The notes: generated by a model not told the origin, from the sequence alone. Positions 36,482-45,383 are shown, numbered from the stretch's first letter. The stretch: 64,000 bases of DNA from Aquincola tertiaricarbonis (GCF_023573145.1 NZ_CP097636.1:930001-994000); one strand, 5' to 3'. Numbers and translations are program-made.

Positions 36482-37380
36482 GCGCGCCCGCGCACCAGGG
36501 CCGCCGGCAGCTTGAGCACGCCGGTGGCCAGGCTGGTGCCCAGCAAAATCACCGCGCAGCCCAGCACCATGGCGCCGGTGATGGGCTCGCCCAAAAACAG
36601 CGCGCCCCACAGCACCGCAAAGGCCGGGATCAGGAAGGTGACCGTGATGGCATTGGCCGGCCCCACGTTGGCGATGAGGCGGAAGAACAGCACATAGGCC
36701 ACGCCGGTGCACAGCACGGCCAGCATCAGCGCCGCGGCCCAGTGCGGCGCGCTGGGCGTTTGCGCGGGCCAGAAGAAGAAGGCCGGCAGCGCCAGCACCA
36801 GCGTGGCGCTGAACTGGCTGCCCGCCGCCACCGCCATCGGCGGCACGCCGGTGAGCCAGCGCTTGGTGAAGCTGGCCGACAGCCCGTAGCAGAAGGCCGC
36901 CAGCATGCAGGCGCCGATGGCCGAGGCCGCGCTCACGCCATGGTCGCCGGGCTTGAAGCTGGCCTTGTCCCAGGCCAGCCAGGCCACGCCGGCAAAGCCG
37001 ATCACCAGGCCCAGCACGCGGGAGGCGGAGAGGCGGTCCTTCAACCACAGCCAGGCCACCAGCGCACCCCACAGCGGCGTGGTGGCATTGAAGATGGACG
37101 AGAGGCCCGCATTGATGGCCAGCGCCGCGTAGCTGAAAAGCAGAAAGGGCAGGGCGCTGTTCAACACGCCCACCACCATCAGCGGCTTCCAATGCGCGCG
37201 CAGCGCCGGCACTTCGCGCCGCCACACCAGCAGCGGCAGCAGGAAGCAGGCGGCACCGGTGACACGCACCGCCGCCAGCGCCACCGGGCCAAAGGCCGCC
37301 GCGCCCATGCGCATGAACAAGAAGGCCGCGCCCCACAGCGCGGCCAGCATCACCAGGTCGATCCCATCGCGCGCCTTCAT
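36478..37380 (-). CDS. EamA/DMT-family transporter
   Basis: A 300-residue membrane protein with ten helices in two EamA repeats, the second starting near residue 150. Start MKARDGIDLVMLAALWGAAFLFMRMGAAAFGPVALAAVR; late block FLIPAFAVLWGALFLGEPITGAMVLGCAVILLGT is typical of the family. The substrate is unknown; relatives export amino acids or metabolites. The frame is open far upstream, but ATG 37380, overlapping the ogt stop by four bases, is the natural start. Confidence 0.88.
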   Translation of the reverse strand: MKARDGIDLVMLAALWGAAFLFMRMGAAAFGPVALAAVRVTGAACFLLPLLVWRREVPALRAHWKPLMVVGVLNSALPFLLFSYAALAINAGLSSIFNATTPLWGALVAWLWLKDRLSASRVLGLVIGFAGVAWLAWDKASFKPGDHGVSAASAIGACMLAAFCYGLSASFTKRWLTGVPPMAVAAGSQFSATLVLALPAFFFWPAQTPSAPHWAAALMLAVLCTGVAYVLFFRLIANVGPANAITVTFLIPAFAVLWGALFLGEPITGAMVLGCAVILLGTSLATGVLKLPAALVRGRA

Positions 37381-37889
37381 GCAGCCACCGCCACGCCTTC
37401 CAGCTGCAGCAGCGCGCGCTTGCGCGGCAGTCCGCCGGCATAACCGGTGAGGCCGCCGCTGCGGCCGATCACGCGGTGGCAGGGCACGATCACGCTCACC
37501 GGGTTGCGGCCGATGGCCGCGCCCGCGGCCCGCACCGCGGCGGGTGCGCCGGCACGCGCGGCGATCTCGGCATAGGTGGCGGTGCGGCCCGGCGCGATCT
37601 GCAGCAGCGCCTGCCACACCGCGCGCTGGAAGGGCGTGCCCAGCAGGTCCAGCGGCACGCTGAAGGGCGCGCGTGCGGCGGCCGACCAGTAGCTTTCCAG
37701 CTCCTGCCGCGCCTGCGCGATGAAGCGCTGGCCGTCGTCCACGGGCACGTCCAGCAGGCCGGGGTGGTGGGCCTGGTCGTCGAACCACAGGCCCGCCAGG
37801 CCCTGGTCGGTGGCGGCCACGGTGAGCGGGCCCAGGGGCGTGTCGATGCGCGATTGCGCGGTCAAGGCAGGAAGTCGAGCGTGGGTCAT
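37377..37889 (-). CDS. ogt: Methylated-DNA-[protein]-cysteine S-methyltransferase
   Basis: A 170-residue suicide repair protein that takes methyl groups from O6-methylguanine. The acceptor Cys is in IVPCHRVIGRSGGLTGYAGGL, and GTPFQRAVWQALLQIAPGRTATYAEIA is the DNA-binding helix-turn-helix. Start ATG 37889 overlaps the stop of the upstream Ada/AlkA gene by four bases. The two alkylation-repair genes form one operon. Confidence 0.94.
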   Translation of the reverse strand: MTHARLPALTAQSRIDTPLGPLTVAATDQGLAGLWFDDQAHHPGLLDVPVDDGQRFIAQARQELESYWSAAARAPFSVPLDLLGTPFQRAVWQALLQIAPGRTATYAEIAARAGAPAAVRAAGAAIGRNPVSVIVPCHRVIGRSGGLTGYAGGLPRKRALLQLEGVAVAA

Positions 37890-39418
37890 AGGGGTTCTCC
37901 AGCGGGCGCTGCAGGCGCTACAGGCGCTTTGGGGGTGGGCTGTTCTTGCCACAGCCGCATCACGGCATAGGCACGCCAGGGTCGCCAAGCTTCGGCTTGC
38001 GCCAGCACGGCCTTGGCATCGCGGGTGCCCAGGGCATTGAGCAGGCCGATGTCGGTGGCCGGAAAGGCGTCGGGCCAGGCCAGCACACGCAGCGCCACCA
38101 ACTGCGCCGTCCAGTCGCCGATGCCGGGCAGCGCCCGCAAGGCGTCCAGCGTCGCGGCCAGCGGCGCGCCGCGGTGCAGCGTGATGCGGCCGGCGTGCAC
38201 CTCGGCAGCCAGCGCCTGCAGCGCACGCACGCGCTGGCGCACGATGCCCAGCTGGCCCAGTTCGGCGGGGTCGGCTTCGGCAATGGCCTGCGCGCTGGGC
38301 GCCAGGCGGGTGAGGTCTTCAAACGGCGTGGTGATCGGCTCGCCATAGCGCTCGGTCACGCGGCCGGCCAGCGTGCGGGCGGCGGCCACGGTGACCTGCT
38401 GACCCAGCACCACGCGCATCGCGGTCTCGAAGCCGTCGAAGCTGCCGGCCAGGCGAATGCCGGGCACCGGCGGCAAGGGCAGACCGGCCATCACCGGGTC
38501 GATCTGCGCCGGGTCGGCGTCCAGGTCCAGCGCCTGCCGCAGCCGCTGCAGCAGTGCGCCGATGGCCGGCACCAGCGTGGGTGCCAGGCTCAGCTGCACC
38601 TCATGCCGCTCAGGCCGGTAACGCAGGCTGATCCAGCCCTGCAGCCGGCCGCCGCCATGCGGCAGCGCCAGCGTGCGGCGCAGCGTCAGCGCTGGCACGT
38701 CCACCGTCTCCACGCCCGGCACCGCGCGCTGCGCGAAGAAGGCCAGCATGCCGGCCACGTCGTAAGGCGGGCGGTAGGCCAGCTTGAGCGTGATGCCGGC
38801 GGCTTCAGGCGCCGCATCGCCCCGCTCGCGCCGCAGCGCGCTGGGGCTCAGGCGGTAGCGCTCGGCAAACGCGGCATTGAAGCGGCGCAGGCTGGCATAG
38901 CCGCTGGCCAGCGCGACCTGCGTCACCGGCAGCGGCGTATCGGTGAGCAACTGCTTGGCCAGCAGCAGCCGCTGGGTGGTGATGAAGTCGATCGGCGAGA
39001 CGCCATGCGCCTCCTGGAAGATGCGGCGCAGGTGGCGATCAGTGACGCCCAGGCGCGCGGCCACCGCGGGCAACGACAGCGGCTGGCCTTCATGCACAGC
39101 CTGCACCATGGCCTGCGCCGCATGGCGGGCCAGCACCTGCGAGCTGTCGGTCAGCGACAGGCCGGGCGCCAGCTCGGGCCGGCAGCGCAGGCAGGGCCGA
39201 AAGCCCGCCTGCTCCGCCGCCGCCGCATGCGGGAAGAAGCGGCAGTTGCGCTGCTGCGGCAGCCGCACCCGGCACACCGGCCGGCAGTAGATGCCGGTGG
39301 AGGTGACGCCCACGAAAAAGCGGCCGTCGAAGCGGGCGTCCCGGGCGGCCAGCGCGGCATAGCGGGCGTCGGTGAGTCCGTCGGCAGCAGGGGCGGTGGC
39401 AGTGACCATGGCGGGCAT
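37886..39418 (-). CDS. Ada-type regulator fused to 3-methyladenine DNA glycosylase (AlkA)
   Basis: About 510 residues in three parts. An Ada N-terminal zinc/methyl-phosphotriester domain at residues 15-90 has RDARFDGRFFVGVTSTGIYCRPVCRVRLP, then RFFP and FRPCLRCRPE with four zinc cysteines. An AraC-type helix-turn-helix pair lies at 100-195. An AlkA domain with a helix-hairpin-helix (LRALPGIGDWTAQLVALRVL) and the catalytic Asp in FPATDIGL fills the C-terminal half. The protein both senses methylated phosphates and excises alkylated bases. Such fusions are common in actinobacteria and betaproteobacteria. Starts at 39418 or 39409 are both possible. Confidence 0.93.
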   Translation of the reverse strand: MPAMVTATAPAADGLTDARYAALAARDARFDGRFFVGVTSTGIYCRPVCRVRLPQQRNCRFFPHAAAAEQAGFRPCLRCRPELAPGLSLTDSSQVLARHAAQAMVQAVHEGQPLSLPAVAARLGVTDRHLRRIFQEAHGVSPIDFITTQRLLLAKQLLTDTPLPVTQVALASGYASLRRFNAAFAERYRLSPSALRRERGDAAPEAAGITLKLAYRPPYDVAGMLAFFAQRAVPGVETVDVPALTLRRTLALPHGGGRLQGWISLRYRPERHEVQLSLAPTLVPAIGALLQRLRQALDLDADPAQIDPVMAGLPLPPVPGIRLAGSFDGFETAMRVVLGQQVTVAAARTLAGRVTERYGEPITTPFEDLTRLAPSAQAIAEADPAELGQLGIVRQRVRALQALAAEVHAGRITLHRGAPLAATLDALRALPGIGDWTAQLVALRVLAWPDAFPATDIGLLNALGTRDAKAVLAQAEAWRPWRAYAVMRLWQEQPTPKAPVAPAAPAGEPL

Positions 39419-39555
39419 TGTGGCCGGCTGACGCGGGCGCACTCGCCGTTTTCGGACCTGTGCCCGGCCGGGGTTGTGCGACCCTTCGGCTGGGCGGCCG
39501 GGCGCCAACCGGGTTTACACGGAGGCTGCCTACAATCGATCGCAGGAGGAAATGA

Positions 39556-40944
39556 ATGAAAGTTGCAGCTTCGGCCTTCAAGGCCTACGACATCCGCGGC
39601 ATCGTCGGTCAGGCCCTCGACGAGGACTTCGCCGAGCACCTGGGCAAGGCCTTCGGCACCGAAGCGGTGGCCGCCGGTGAAAAGGCCGTGGCCGTGGGCC
39701 GCGACGGGCGCCTCTCCGGCCCCGGCCTGGCCGCCGCGCTGATCCGCGGCCTGGCTTCCACCGGGCTGGACGTGGTGGACCTGGGCGCCGTGACCACGCC
39801 GATGCTGTACTACGTGGCCGCCACCCGAGGCCAGCATGGCTGCAACAGCGGCATCCAGGTGACCGGCAGCCACAACCCCAAGGACTACAACGGCTTCAAG
39901 ATGGTGCTGTCGGGCCGCGCCATCTATGGCGACGAGATCCAGGGCCTGCGCCGACGCATGGAGGCCGAGGACTACACGGTGGGCAAGGGCCGCTCGGCCG
40001 CGATGGACATCGTGCCCGAGTACATCGCCCGCATCACCGGCGACTGCAAGCTGGCCCGCCCGCTGAAGGTGGTGGTCGATTCGGGCAACGGCATTCCCGG
40101 GGCTTCGGCGCCGCAGCTGCTGAAGGCGCTGGGCTGCGAGGTGATCGCGCTGTACAGTCGCGTGGACGGCGACTTCCCGAACCACCACCCCGACCCCTCC
40201 AAGCCCGAGAACCTGCAGGACCTGATCCGCACGGTGCACGCCACCGAAGCCGACCTGGGCCTGGCCTTCGACGGCGACGGCGACCGCCTGGGCGTGGTCA
40301 CCAAGGACGGCCAGATCATCTACCCCGACCGCCAGCTGATGCTGTTTGCGCAGGACATCCTGACGCGCGTGAAGGGCGGCACCATCATCTTCGACGTCAA
40401 GTGCACCCAGCGCCTGGCGCCGGCCATCAAGGCTGCCGGCGGCGTGCCGCTGATGTGGAAGACGGGCCACTCGCTGGTCAAGGCCAAGATGAAGGAAGTC
40501 AAGGCCCCGATCGCCGGCGAGATGAGCGGCCACGTGTTCTTCGGTGAGCGCTGGTACGGCTTCGACGATGCCTCGTACACCGCGGCGCGCCTGCTCGAGA
40601 TCCTGAGCCGCCACGACGACCCCAGCGCGGTGCTCAACGGCCTGCCCACCAGCTTCAGCACGCCCGAGCTGAACGTGGCCTGCGCCGAAGGCGAGCCGCG
40701 CGAGGTGATCGACAAGCTGCTGGCCGATGCCAACTTCCCGGGCGGCGAGATCGTCACCACCGACGGCCTGCGCGTGGACTACGAAGACGGCTTCGGCCTC
40801 ATCCGCGCCAGCAACACCACGCCGGTGCTGGTGCTGCGCTTCGAGGGCCATACCGAAGAGGCGCTGCACCGCATTCAGGACGACTTCATGGCGCGCCTGA
40901 AGGCCGTGAAGCCCGACGCCGAAGTGGCGGCCGCCGCCCACTGA
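39556..40944 (+). CDS. Phosphomannomutase/phosphoglucomutase
   Basis: A 462-residue alpha-D-phosphohexomutase of the AlgC type, interconverting 6- and 1-phosphates of mannose and glucose for LPS and exopolysaccharide precursors. The active-site phosphoserine is S105 in VTGSHNPKDYNGFK. The Mg ligands are D239, D241 and D243 in FDGDGDRLG. The sugar-binding loop is GEMSGHVFFGERW. A strong AGGAGG lies at 39544-39549, before ATG 39556. waaA follows after 10 bases, consistent with a surface-polysaccharide operon. Confidence 0.95.
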   Translation: MKVAASAFKAYDIRGIVGQALDEDFAEHLGKAFGTEAVAAGEKAVAVGRDGRLSGPGLAAALIRGLASTGLDVVDLGAVTTPMLYYVAATRGQHGCNSGIQVTGSHNPKDYNGFKMVLSGRAIYGDEIQGLRRRMEAEDYTVGKGRSAAMDIVPEYIARITGDCKLARPLKVVVDSGNGIPGASAPQLLKALGCEVIALYSRVDGDFPNHHPDPSKPENLQDLIRTVHATEADLGLAFDGDGDRLGVVTKDGQIIYPDRQLMLFAQDILTRVKGGTIIFDVKCTQRLAPAIKAAGGVPLMWKTGHSLVKAKMKEVKAPIAGEMSGHVFFGERWYGFDDASYTAARLLEILSRHDDPSAVLNGLPTSFSTPELNVACAEGEPREVIDKLLADANFPGGEIVTTDGLRVDYEDGFGLIRASNTTPVLVLRFEGHTEEALHRIQDDFMARLKAVKPDAEVAAAAH

Positions 40945-40954
40945 CGACGATGCG

Positions 40955-42271
40955 ATGACGCCCTGGCTGGCGCGCTTCCTCTACAGCGCGCTGCTGGTGG
41001 CGCTGACGCCGCTGTACCTGCTTCGCCTGTGGTGGCGGGGCCGCGCCGAGCCGGCCTACCGCCGCCGGCTGCGTGAGCGGCTGGGCTTTTACCGCACCCG
41101 CCGCCGCGCCATCGAAGGGCGCGTGGTGTGGCTGCATGCGGTGTCGCTGGGCGAAACCCGCGCCGCCGAGCCGCTGGTCAAGGCCCTGCGCGCGCAGATC
41201 CCGGGCATGCGGCTGGTGCTCACCTGCAGCACCGCCACCGGCCTGGAAGCCGGGCGCGCGCTGCTCACCGACGACGACATCCAGACCTGGCTGCCCTACG
41301 ACACGCCGGGGGCGGCGCGCCGCTTCTTCCGCCGCTACCGGCCGCTGGTGGGCGTGCTGATGGAAACCGAGATCTGGCCCAACCTGCTGCACGCCGCGCG
41401 CCAGGCCGGCGTGCCGATGGTGCTGGCCAATGCCAGGCTGTCTGAGCGCAGCCAGCGCAAGGGCCAGCGCCTGGCCGCGCTGCTGCACCCCGCGGTGCAA
41501 CAGCTCACCTGGGTGCTGGCGCAGACCGAAGCCGACGCCCGCCGCCTGCGCGAAGCCGGCGCGCCGCAGGTGGAGGTGTGCGGCAACCTGAAATACGACA
41601 TCGAGCCGCCGCCCAAGCTGCTGGCCCGTGGCCTGCAATGGCGCCAGCAGCTCAACGACCCGCCGCGCGCGGTGGTGCTGGCCGCCAGCACGCGCGAGGG
41701 CGAAGAGCAACCGCTGCTGTCGGCCTGGCGCGCACTGCCGGCGCCCAGGCCGCTGCTGCTCATCGTGCCGCGGCACCCGCAGCGCTTCAACGAAGTGGGC
41801 CTGCTGGTGGACAACAGCGGCTTCACCCTCTCACGCCGCAGCAGCTGGGCCGAAGGCCCCACCCCCGAGGCCGCCCGCGCCGACGTGTGGCTGGGCGATT
41901 CGATGGGCGAGATGCCCCTGTACTACGCCCTGGCCGACGTCGCCCTGCTGGGCGGCAGCTTTGCGCCGCTGGGCGGCCAGAACCTGATCGAAGCCGCCGC
42001 CTGCGGCTGCCCGATGGTGATGGGCCCGCACACCTTCAACTTCGAGGACGCGGCCGAGCTGTCGCTGAAGGCCGGCGCCTCATTGCGCGTGGCCGAAATG
42101 GCCGACGGCGTGCGCCGCGCTGCGGCACTGGCGGCTGATCCGCAGCGCAATCAGTGGGTGCAGAGCGCGTTTGGGTTTGCGGCGGCGCATCGCGGGGCGA
42201 CGGGGCGGATGGCGCGGCGGATTGTGGCGTGTGCGATTCGGGGGCGGGGGGATGGGGTGGGCGGGCTGTAG
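40955..42271 (+). CDS. waaA: 3-deoxy-D-manno-octulosonic acid (Kdo) transferase
   Basis: A 438-residue GT30 glycosyltransferase that adds Kdo from CMP-Kdo to lipid A at the inner face of the inner membrane. A single N-terminal membrane helix (LARFLYSALLVALTPLYLLRLWW) anchors it. WLHAVSLGETRAAEPLV, LMETEIWPNLL, and the GGSFAPLGGQNLIEAAACGCPMVMGPHTFNFEDAAE block are family signatures. Its last codons run into low-complexity G-rich DNA (42180-42271). Downstream the host gene order breaks off at the cassette array. Confidence 0.95.
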   Translation: MTPWLARFLYSALLVALTPLYLLRLWWRGRAEPAYRRRLRERLGFYRTRRRAIEGRVVWLHAVSLGETRAAEPLVKALRAQIPGMRLVLTCSTATGLEAGRALLTDDDIQTWLPYDTPGAARRFFRRYRPLVGVLMETEIWPNLLHAARQAGVPMVLANARLSERSQRKGQRLAALLHPAVQQLTWVLAQTEADARRLREAGAPQVEVCGNLKYDIEPPPKLLARGLQWRQQLNDPPRAVVLAASTREGEEQPLLSAWRALPAPRPLLLIVPRHPQRFNEVGLLVDNSGFTLSRRSSWAEGPTPEAARADVWLGDSMGEMPLYYALADVALLGGSFAPLGGQNLIEAAACGCPMVMGPHTFNFEDAAELSLKAGASLRVAEMADGVRRAAALAADPQRNQWVQSAFGFAAAHRGATGRMARRIVACAIRGRGDGVGGL

Positions 42272-42599
42272 TTCTCGGACCGCAGCGACTCGGCAACGCA
42301 GACAAGCTTGGCGCCTGGTGGCTTACGACGAGCCCTGACGACGAGGTGGAATCGCGTGCTGTCTTCGTCCGGGATTCATTAGCGCGAGCGCCAGTGGCCA
42401 TTCTGGGTGCTGACATCGCACCTCCCTGCCGTTGCGGCACCCGTTCTCGACGGCGTCGGTCAAGCAACGGACTTCATCGGCAGGCGTATCCGAAGACGCC
42501 TGACAGGAAGGTGGGCGTATTCGGTTACGCTGAGTGCGTTACGCTTGAGATCGGTTAAGCGGCACAATCCGAACGCATCTCCTACCGGAATGTCGTTGA
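42272..42599 (+). other. Gap between waaA and the first cassette gene
   Basis: 328 bases without a convincing gene. A 91-codon frame at 42407-42682 overlaps the start of the next gene and has no family resemblance. Base composition falls here from the host level towards that of the cassettes, so this is the left boundary of the foreign region. I see no clear attI, integrase promoter or terminator in it. GTTGAAT at 42595-42601 fits the loose GTTRRRY core pattern and may mark the edge of the first cassette, but this is weak. Confidence 0.5.
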
Positions 42600-42962
42600 A
42601 TGGCACTTACCCTTCCCGAAATCGAAGAAGCTGTTCTTCGCGCTGGCTTCGTCCGCAACTCATCGACATCGAAAGTGATTGAGTTCAAATCGAAGCGATC
42701 CGGGCGACGGCTATACGTCTATCAGAAGCAGGGGCTACCTGATCACGCAGACGTAATGGTCCATCCAGAGATGGATCCAGCCAGCCTGTTTGCCATCGAC
42801 GGAGTGCGCCCGAACAAGCGCGTGGAGTTCAGGTTCGGAAGCAACATGGCTGAGTTTCCAAAACGCTTGAACAAGGGCGCCGCCCCGGAACACTTTGGCA
42901 GAGCACTGTACGTGCTGTCCCCCGCTGCGTTGAGCAGCCTCTGCCGCGTGTATGACAACTAG
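42600..42962 (+). CDS. Hypothetical cassette protein A
   Basis: A 120-residue soluble protein (MALTLPEIEEAVLRAGFVRNSS...), alpha/beta in appearance, with no membrane segment or signal peptide. I do not recognise a family. Evidence that it is a gene: it fills most of a cassette, begins just inside the left edge and stops 20 bases before an attC R'' box (42983), as cassette genes do. Codon use is less GC-biased than waaA. The RPNKRVEFRFGSNMAEFP segment looks like a conserved surface but I cannot assign it. Confidence 0.7.
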   Translation: MALTLPEIEEAVLRAGFVRNSSTSKVIEFKSKRSGRRLYVYQKQGLPDHADVMVHPEMDPASLFAIDGVRPNKRVEFRFGSNMAEFPKRLNKGAAPEHFGRALYVLSPAALSSLCRVYDN

Positions 42963-42982
42963 GTATCGCACTGCGAAGTGCC

Positions 42983-43100
42983 GCCTAACCGGTTGTTCAA
43001 CCGGAGCGCCAACCGCTGGCCACCTTGCCCGCGAGGCGTTGTGTGCCTATCCTGCGCCTCGCGGGCAAGGCGTCCATCCGTCGTCGCCCGGTTAACTCTG
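42983..43100 (+). repeat. attC site A (interrupted by IS copy 1)
   Basis: R'' box GCCTAAC at 42983-42989, then L'' (GTTCAACCGG), a large palindrome with 16-bp perfect arms (43023-43038 and 43055-43070), and L' (CCGGTTAACTC) ending at about 43098. The R' box GTTAGGC that should follow is found only at 44655-44661, on the other side of the IS. The site is a classic folded attC split by the insertion. Confidence 0.87.
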
Positions 43101-43229
43101 CTACAAGGGCTTCCCCGCCTGTCAAGCGAAACTGATCCGTTGAATCACGCCAGTGATTCAATCTGGGTCATACGGCTGAATAAAAGACTCCACCACGCGC
43201 TATTGCGGCGGGCGTTGATGCAGGATGCG

Positions 43230-43400
43230 CAGGGTGCGGACGGAAGAAACTACAAGCGGTCACTGTGCAGCACGGCATGCCGGCTGCGGACCCTGATGGA
43301 AGAAGCGCATGGGCGACCCATTCGTTAGCCGAGTTTGTCGGGCCATTGCTGGCGCGCCAGAGGCTCCTTGAGCTAAACGGTCACTGCCCATGCCGGGCCA
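43230..43400 (-). ncRNA. Putative seekRNA/bridge RNA of IS copy 1
   Basis: Lies in the non-coding 3' part of the IS. Four short segments fit the guide model. ACTACAAGCGG (43249-43259) matches the left IS end ACTACAAGGGC. ATGGAAG (43296-43302) is the complement of the right end CTTCCAT. CCCATTCGTTAGCC (43317-43330) matches the right junction CCATTCGTTAGGC. CTTGAGCTAAACGG (43377-43390) is the complement of the attC L' flank CCGGTTAGCTCAA, with one mismatch in that core. Read as - strand RNA, each loop has a left guide equal to the top strand and a right guide complementary to it, as in known bridge RNAs. The RNA ends given here are estimates. Confidence 0.75.
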
Positions 43401-43527
43401 ACCTGTGCACATCAACGAGTGCCATCACGCAGTGGAGGAAACCGGGCTGCGGCTCAGGGCGGGGCCGCAGCAAACTGATGGGTGTAGGCCGGGGACTGGT
43501 GTCTGGGTGTCATGTCGGCGCCCCCGC

Positions 43528-44544
43528 TCAGGCCGCCAGCTTGAAGGCTTCGCCCTTGGTCAGCACCGCCCAGGCCAGGCGAGCGTTCTTCGCGGCGATG
43601 GCCACCACCGCCTTCCAGTAGCCGCGCCGCTGCTCGACGGCCAGCGCCCAGCGGCTGATGCCGTCGGTCTTGTTCTTCGCCGCGTTGAGCACTGCCCGAG
43701 CACCCATCACCAGCAAGCTGCGCAGGTACGGATCACCGGCCTTGGTGATGCGCCCCAGGCGCGCCTTGCCGCCGGAGCTGTACTGCCCCGGCACCAGCCC
43801 GATCCAGGCCGCAAACTGCCGTCCGCAACTGAACTCCGTGGCATTGCCCACCATGGCCACCAGCGCCGTGGCCGTGGCTTGGCCAATGCCCATCAACTGC
43901 ATCAACTGCTGCGCGGGCGTGCTCTGCCGGGCCATGGCGTGCACATGCCGGTCGTACTGGGCAATGCGCTCGTCCAGGTGCGCCACCTCGCTGAGCAAGT
44001 CGCCGATGACCAGGTTGGCGTAGCCGGGCAGGTCCTCCAGGTGCTCGCGGGCCTGGCGGCGCACCACCTCGGCCTTCAGCGGCAGCACGATGCCGAACTC
44101 ACAGAGCAGGCCGCGGATGCGGTTGATGCAGGCCGTGCGCTCGGTGACGAAGCCCTGCCGCGCGCGGTGCACCATCAGCTGTGCCTGCTGCTCCTCGGTC
44201 TTGATCGGAACGAAGCGCATGTTGGGTCGCTGCATCGCCTCGCAGATCGCAGCCGCGTCGGCCGCGTCGTTCTTGCCCCGCTTGCCGCTCATGCGGTAGG
44301 GCGTGACCAGCTTCGGCGCCATCAGGCGCACGGTGTGGCCGTGCGCCTGAAACTGCCGCGCCCAGTGGTGCGCTCCAGAGCACGCCTCCATACCGATGAC
44401 ACCCGGCGGCAGTGCAGCGATCAGCGCTTGCAGCTTGCTGCGCGCCACCTTCGGCTCACGCAGTTGCACCACCCCAGTGGCGTTCACGCCGTGCACCGCA
44501 AAGACGTTCTTCGCCAGATCGATACCCGTGGCAATAATGGTCAT
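43528..44544 (-). CDS. IS110-family (IS1111 group) transposase, copy 1
   Basis: A 338-residue DEDD transposase. The N-terminal RuvC-like domain has D9 in GIDLAKNVFAV, E53 in GMEACSGAHHW and D93/D96 in GKNDAADAAAI. After a coiled middle part comes the C-terminal Tnp_20 domain with GIGQATATALVAMVG and the catalytic serine pair S256/S257 in GQYSSGGKARLGRI. ATG 44544 has AGGGGAAGG upstream; longer frames from 44628 are unlikely. All four copies in the window have the same protein. The enzyme acts with a guide RNA to insert the circular element at a chosen site. Confidence 0.95.
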   Translation of the reverse strand: MTIIATGIDLAKNVFAVHGVNATGVVQLREPKVARSKLQALIAALPPGVIGMEACSGAHHWARQFQAHGHTVRLMAPKLVTPYRMSGKRGKNDAADAAAICEAMQRPNMRFVPIKTEEQQAQLMVHRARQGFVTERTACINRIRGLLCEFGIVLPLKAEVVRRQAREHLEDLPGYANLVIGDLLSEVAHLDERIAQYDRHVHAMARQSTPAQQLMQLMGIGQATATALVAMVGNATEFSCGRQFAAWIGLVPGQYSSGGKARLGRITKAGDPYLRSLLVMGARAVLNAAKNKTDGISRWALAVEQRRGYWKAVVAIAAKNARLAWAVLTKGEAFKLAA

Positions 44545-44675
44545 GGGCCTTCCCCTTCCAGGTGAGTTGATGAGAGTTCGCACTTCCCATCTTGGCGCCG
44601 TTACTCGACGCTTCGCACTGCGGATCACTCAAGGCGGGGAAGGCCCTTCCATTCGTTAGGCGTCGGGGAGACAGA

Positions 44676-45383
44676 GTGGACGCAAAGCTCGCCAAAGAAC
44701 TTGGTTCAAAAATCCAAGAGCTTCAAGCTCTCATGGTGGCATTTGCGACCGATGGACGCACTAGCGATCAACCGCGCCTATATCGCGAACTCTATGCGGA
44801 CGTAACTATTGAACTTGAGAAGGCCAAGTACGAGAATCCTAATCCACACAAATCGCTTGAGGTGTTCTACGCGCACTGTAAACTTCAGGAAATGAAGAAA
44901 TATGCAGAGCGGAGGGCCTGTGTGGAGGAATTGTACTCGGCCATTCTACTCGACCTTAAGCGAGTAGAGCGCCATGCTCCAAATCCAAGGAACTGGGCTA
45001 AGGCTAATGACGTACTGACTGATGAACTATCGCCTGTTCGCACGCAGTGGCTAAAAGCAAAGAACTTCATCTTTTCCAAACCACCAGACTACGAAAACTC
45101 TATCAAGGAATCAATCAGTGCCGTAGAGTCATGTTTGATGGTGCTTCTCCATGAGCCCAATGGGACTCTGGGTAAAATTATCAAGCAAGCAAAGCTTGAC
45201 CCGGACATTGAGCGCTTAGTAAGTCAAGCGTATGGATATGCTAGCAACAAGGACTTCGTCAGACATGGTGGAACTGAGGAGTCGAAATTGACAAAGGCTG
45301 AGGCGGACTTCTTTCTAGATTTTTCTGCATCATCAATCGTTTACATTACCTGCAAGATCAAGCGCACAAGCACCGACGCCTAA
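44676..45383 (+). CDS. Cassette B protein, putative HEPN/Abi-like, copy 1
   Basis: A 235-residue soluble protein, markedly less GC-rich than the host genes. I place the start at GTG 44676, with GGGGAG just upstream and only 14 bases after the R' box, as usual in cassettes; the frame is open back into the IS. The N-terminal half is helical and charged. The C-terminal half (DYENSIKESISAVESCLMVLL...LGKIIKQAKL...YASNKDFVRHGGTEESKL) resembles the helical C-terminal domains of Abi-type proteins with an (R/I)RHG motif. If so it may be an RNA-acting defence protein. This is a resemblance from memory, not a firm assignment. The TAA stop lies inside the attC R'' box. Confidence 0.72.
   Translation: MDAKLAKELGSKIQELQALMVAFATDGRTSDQPRLYRELYADVTIELEKAKYENPNPHKSLEVFYAHCKLQEMKKYAERRACVEELYSAILLDLKRVERHAPNPRNWAKANDVLTDELSPVRTQWLKAKNFIFSKPPDYENSIKESISAVESCLMVLLHEPNGTLGKIIKQAKLDPDIERLVSQAYGYASNKDFVRHGGTEESKLTKAEADFFLDFSASSIVYITCKIKRTSTDA

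Larger units (their letters stand above)
43101..44653 (-). mobile_element. IS110-family (IS1111 group) element inserted in attC, copy 1
   Basis: About 1553 bp, defined by sequence common to four copies with different flanks: CTACAAGGG at the left and CCCTTCCATT at the right. Near-terminal inverted repeats AAGGGCTTCCCCGCCT (43105 on) and AAGGGCCTTCCCCGCCT (complement, ending about 44648) lie a few bases inside the ends, the subterminal position known for IS1111. There is no target duplication. It lies between the L' arm and R' box of attC A, as described for the IS1111-attC group. It holds one transposase gene and a 427-base non-coding region downstream of it. Confidence 0.92.

Noticed and set aside
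39514..39536. TTTACA and TACAAT before the phosphomannomutase gene as a promoter
   Set aside because: The spacing is only 11 bases, and a start after TACAAT would leave the ribosome site at the first base of the message. Not reported as a promoter.
42407..42682. 91-codon open frame before cassette gene A
   Set aside because: It overlaps gene A out of frame, has no recognisable features, and the codon pattern is not coding-like.
43390..44565. A 391-codon open frame opposite the transposase, present in all four IS copies
   Set aside because: It is the antisense shadow of the transposase gene in high-GC DNA. The transposase strand has the motifs, start and ribosome site.
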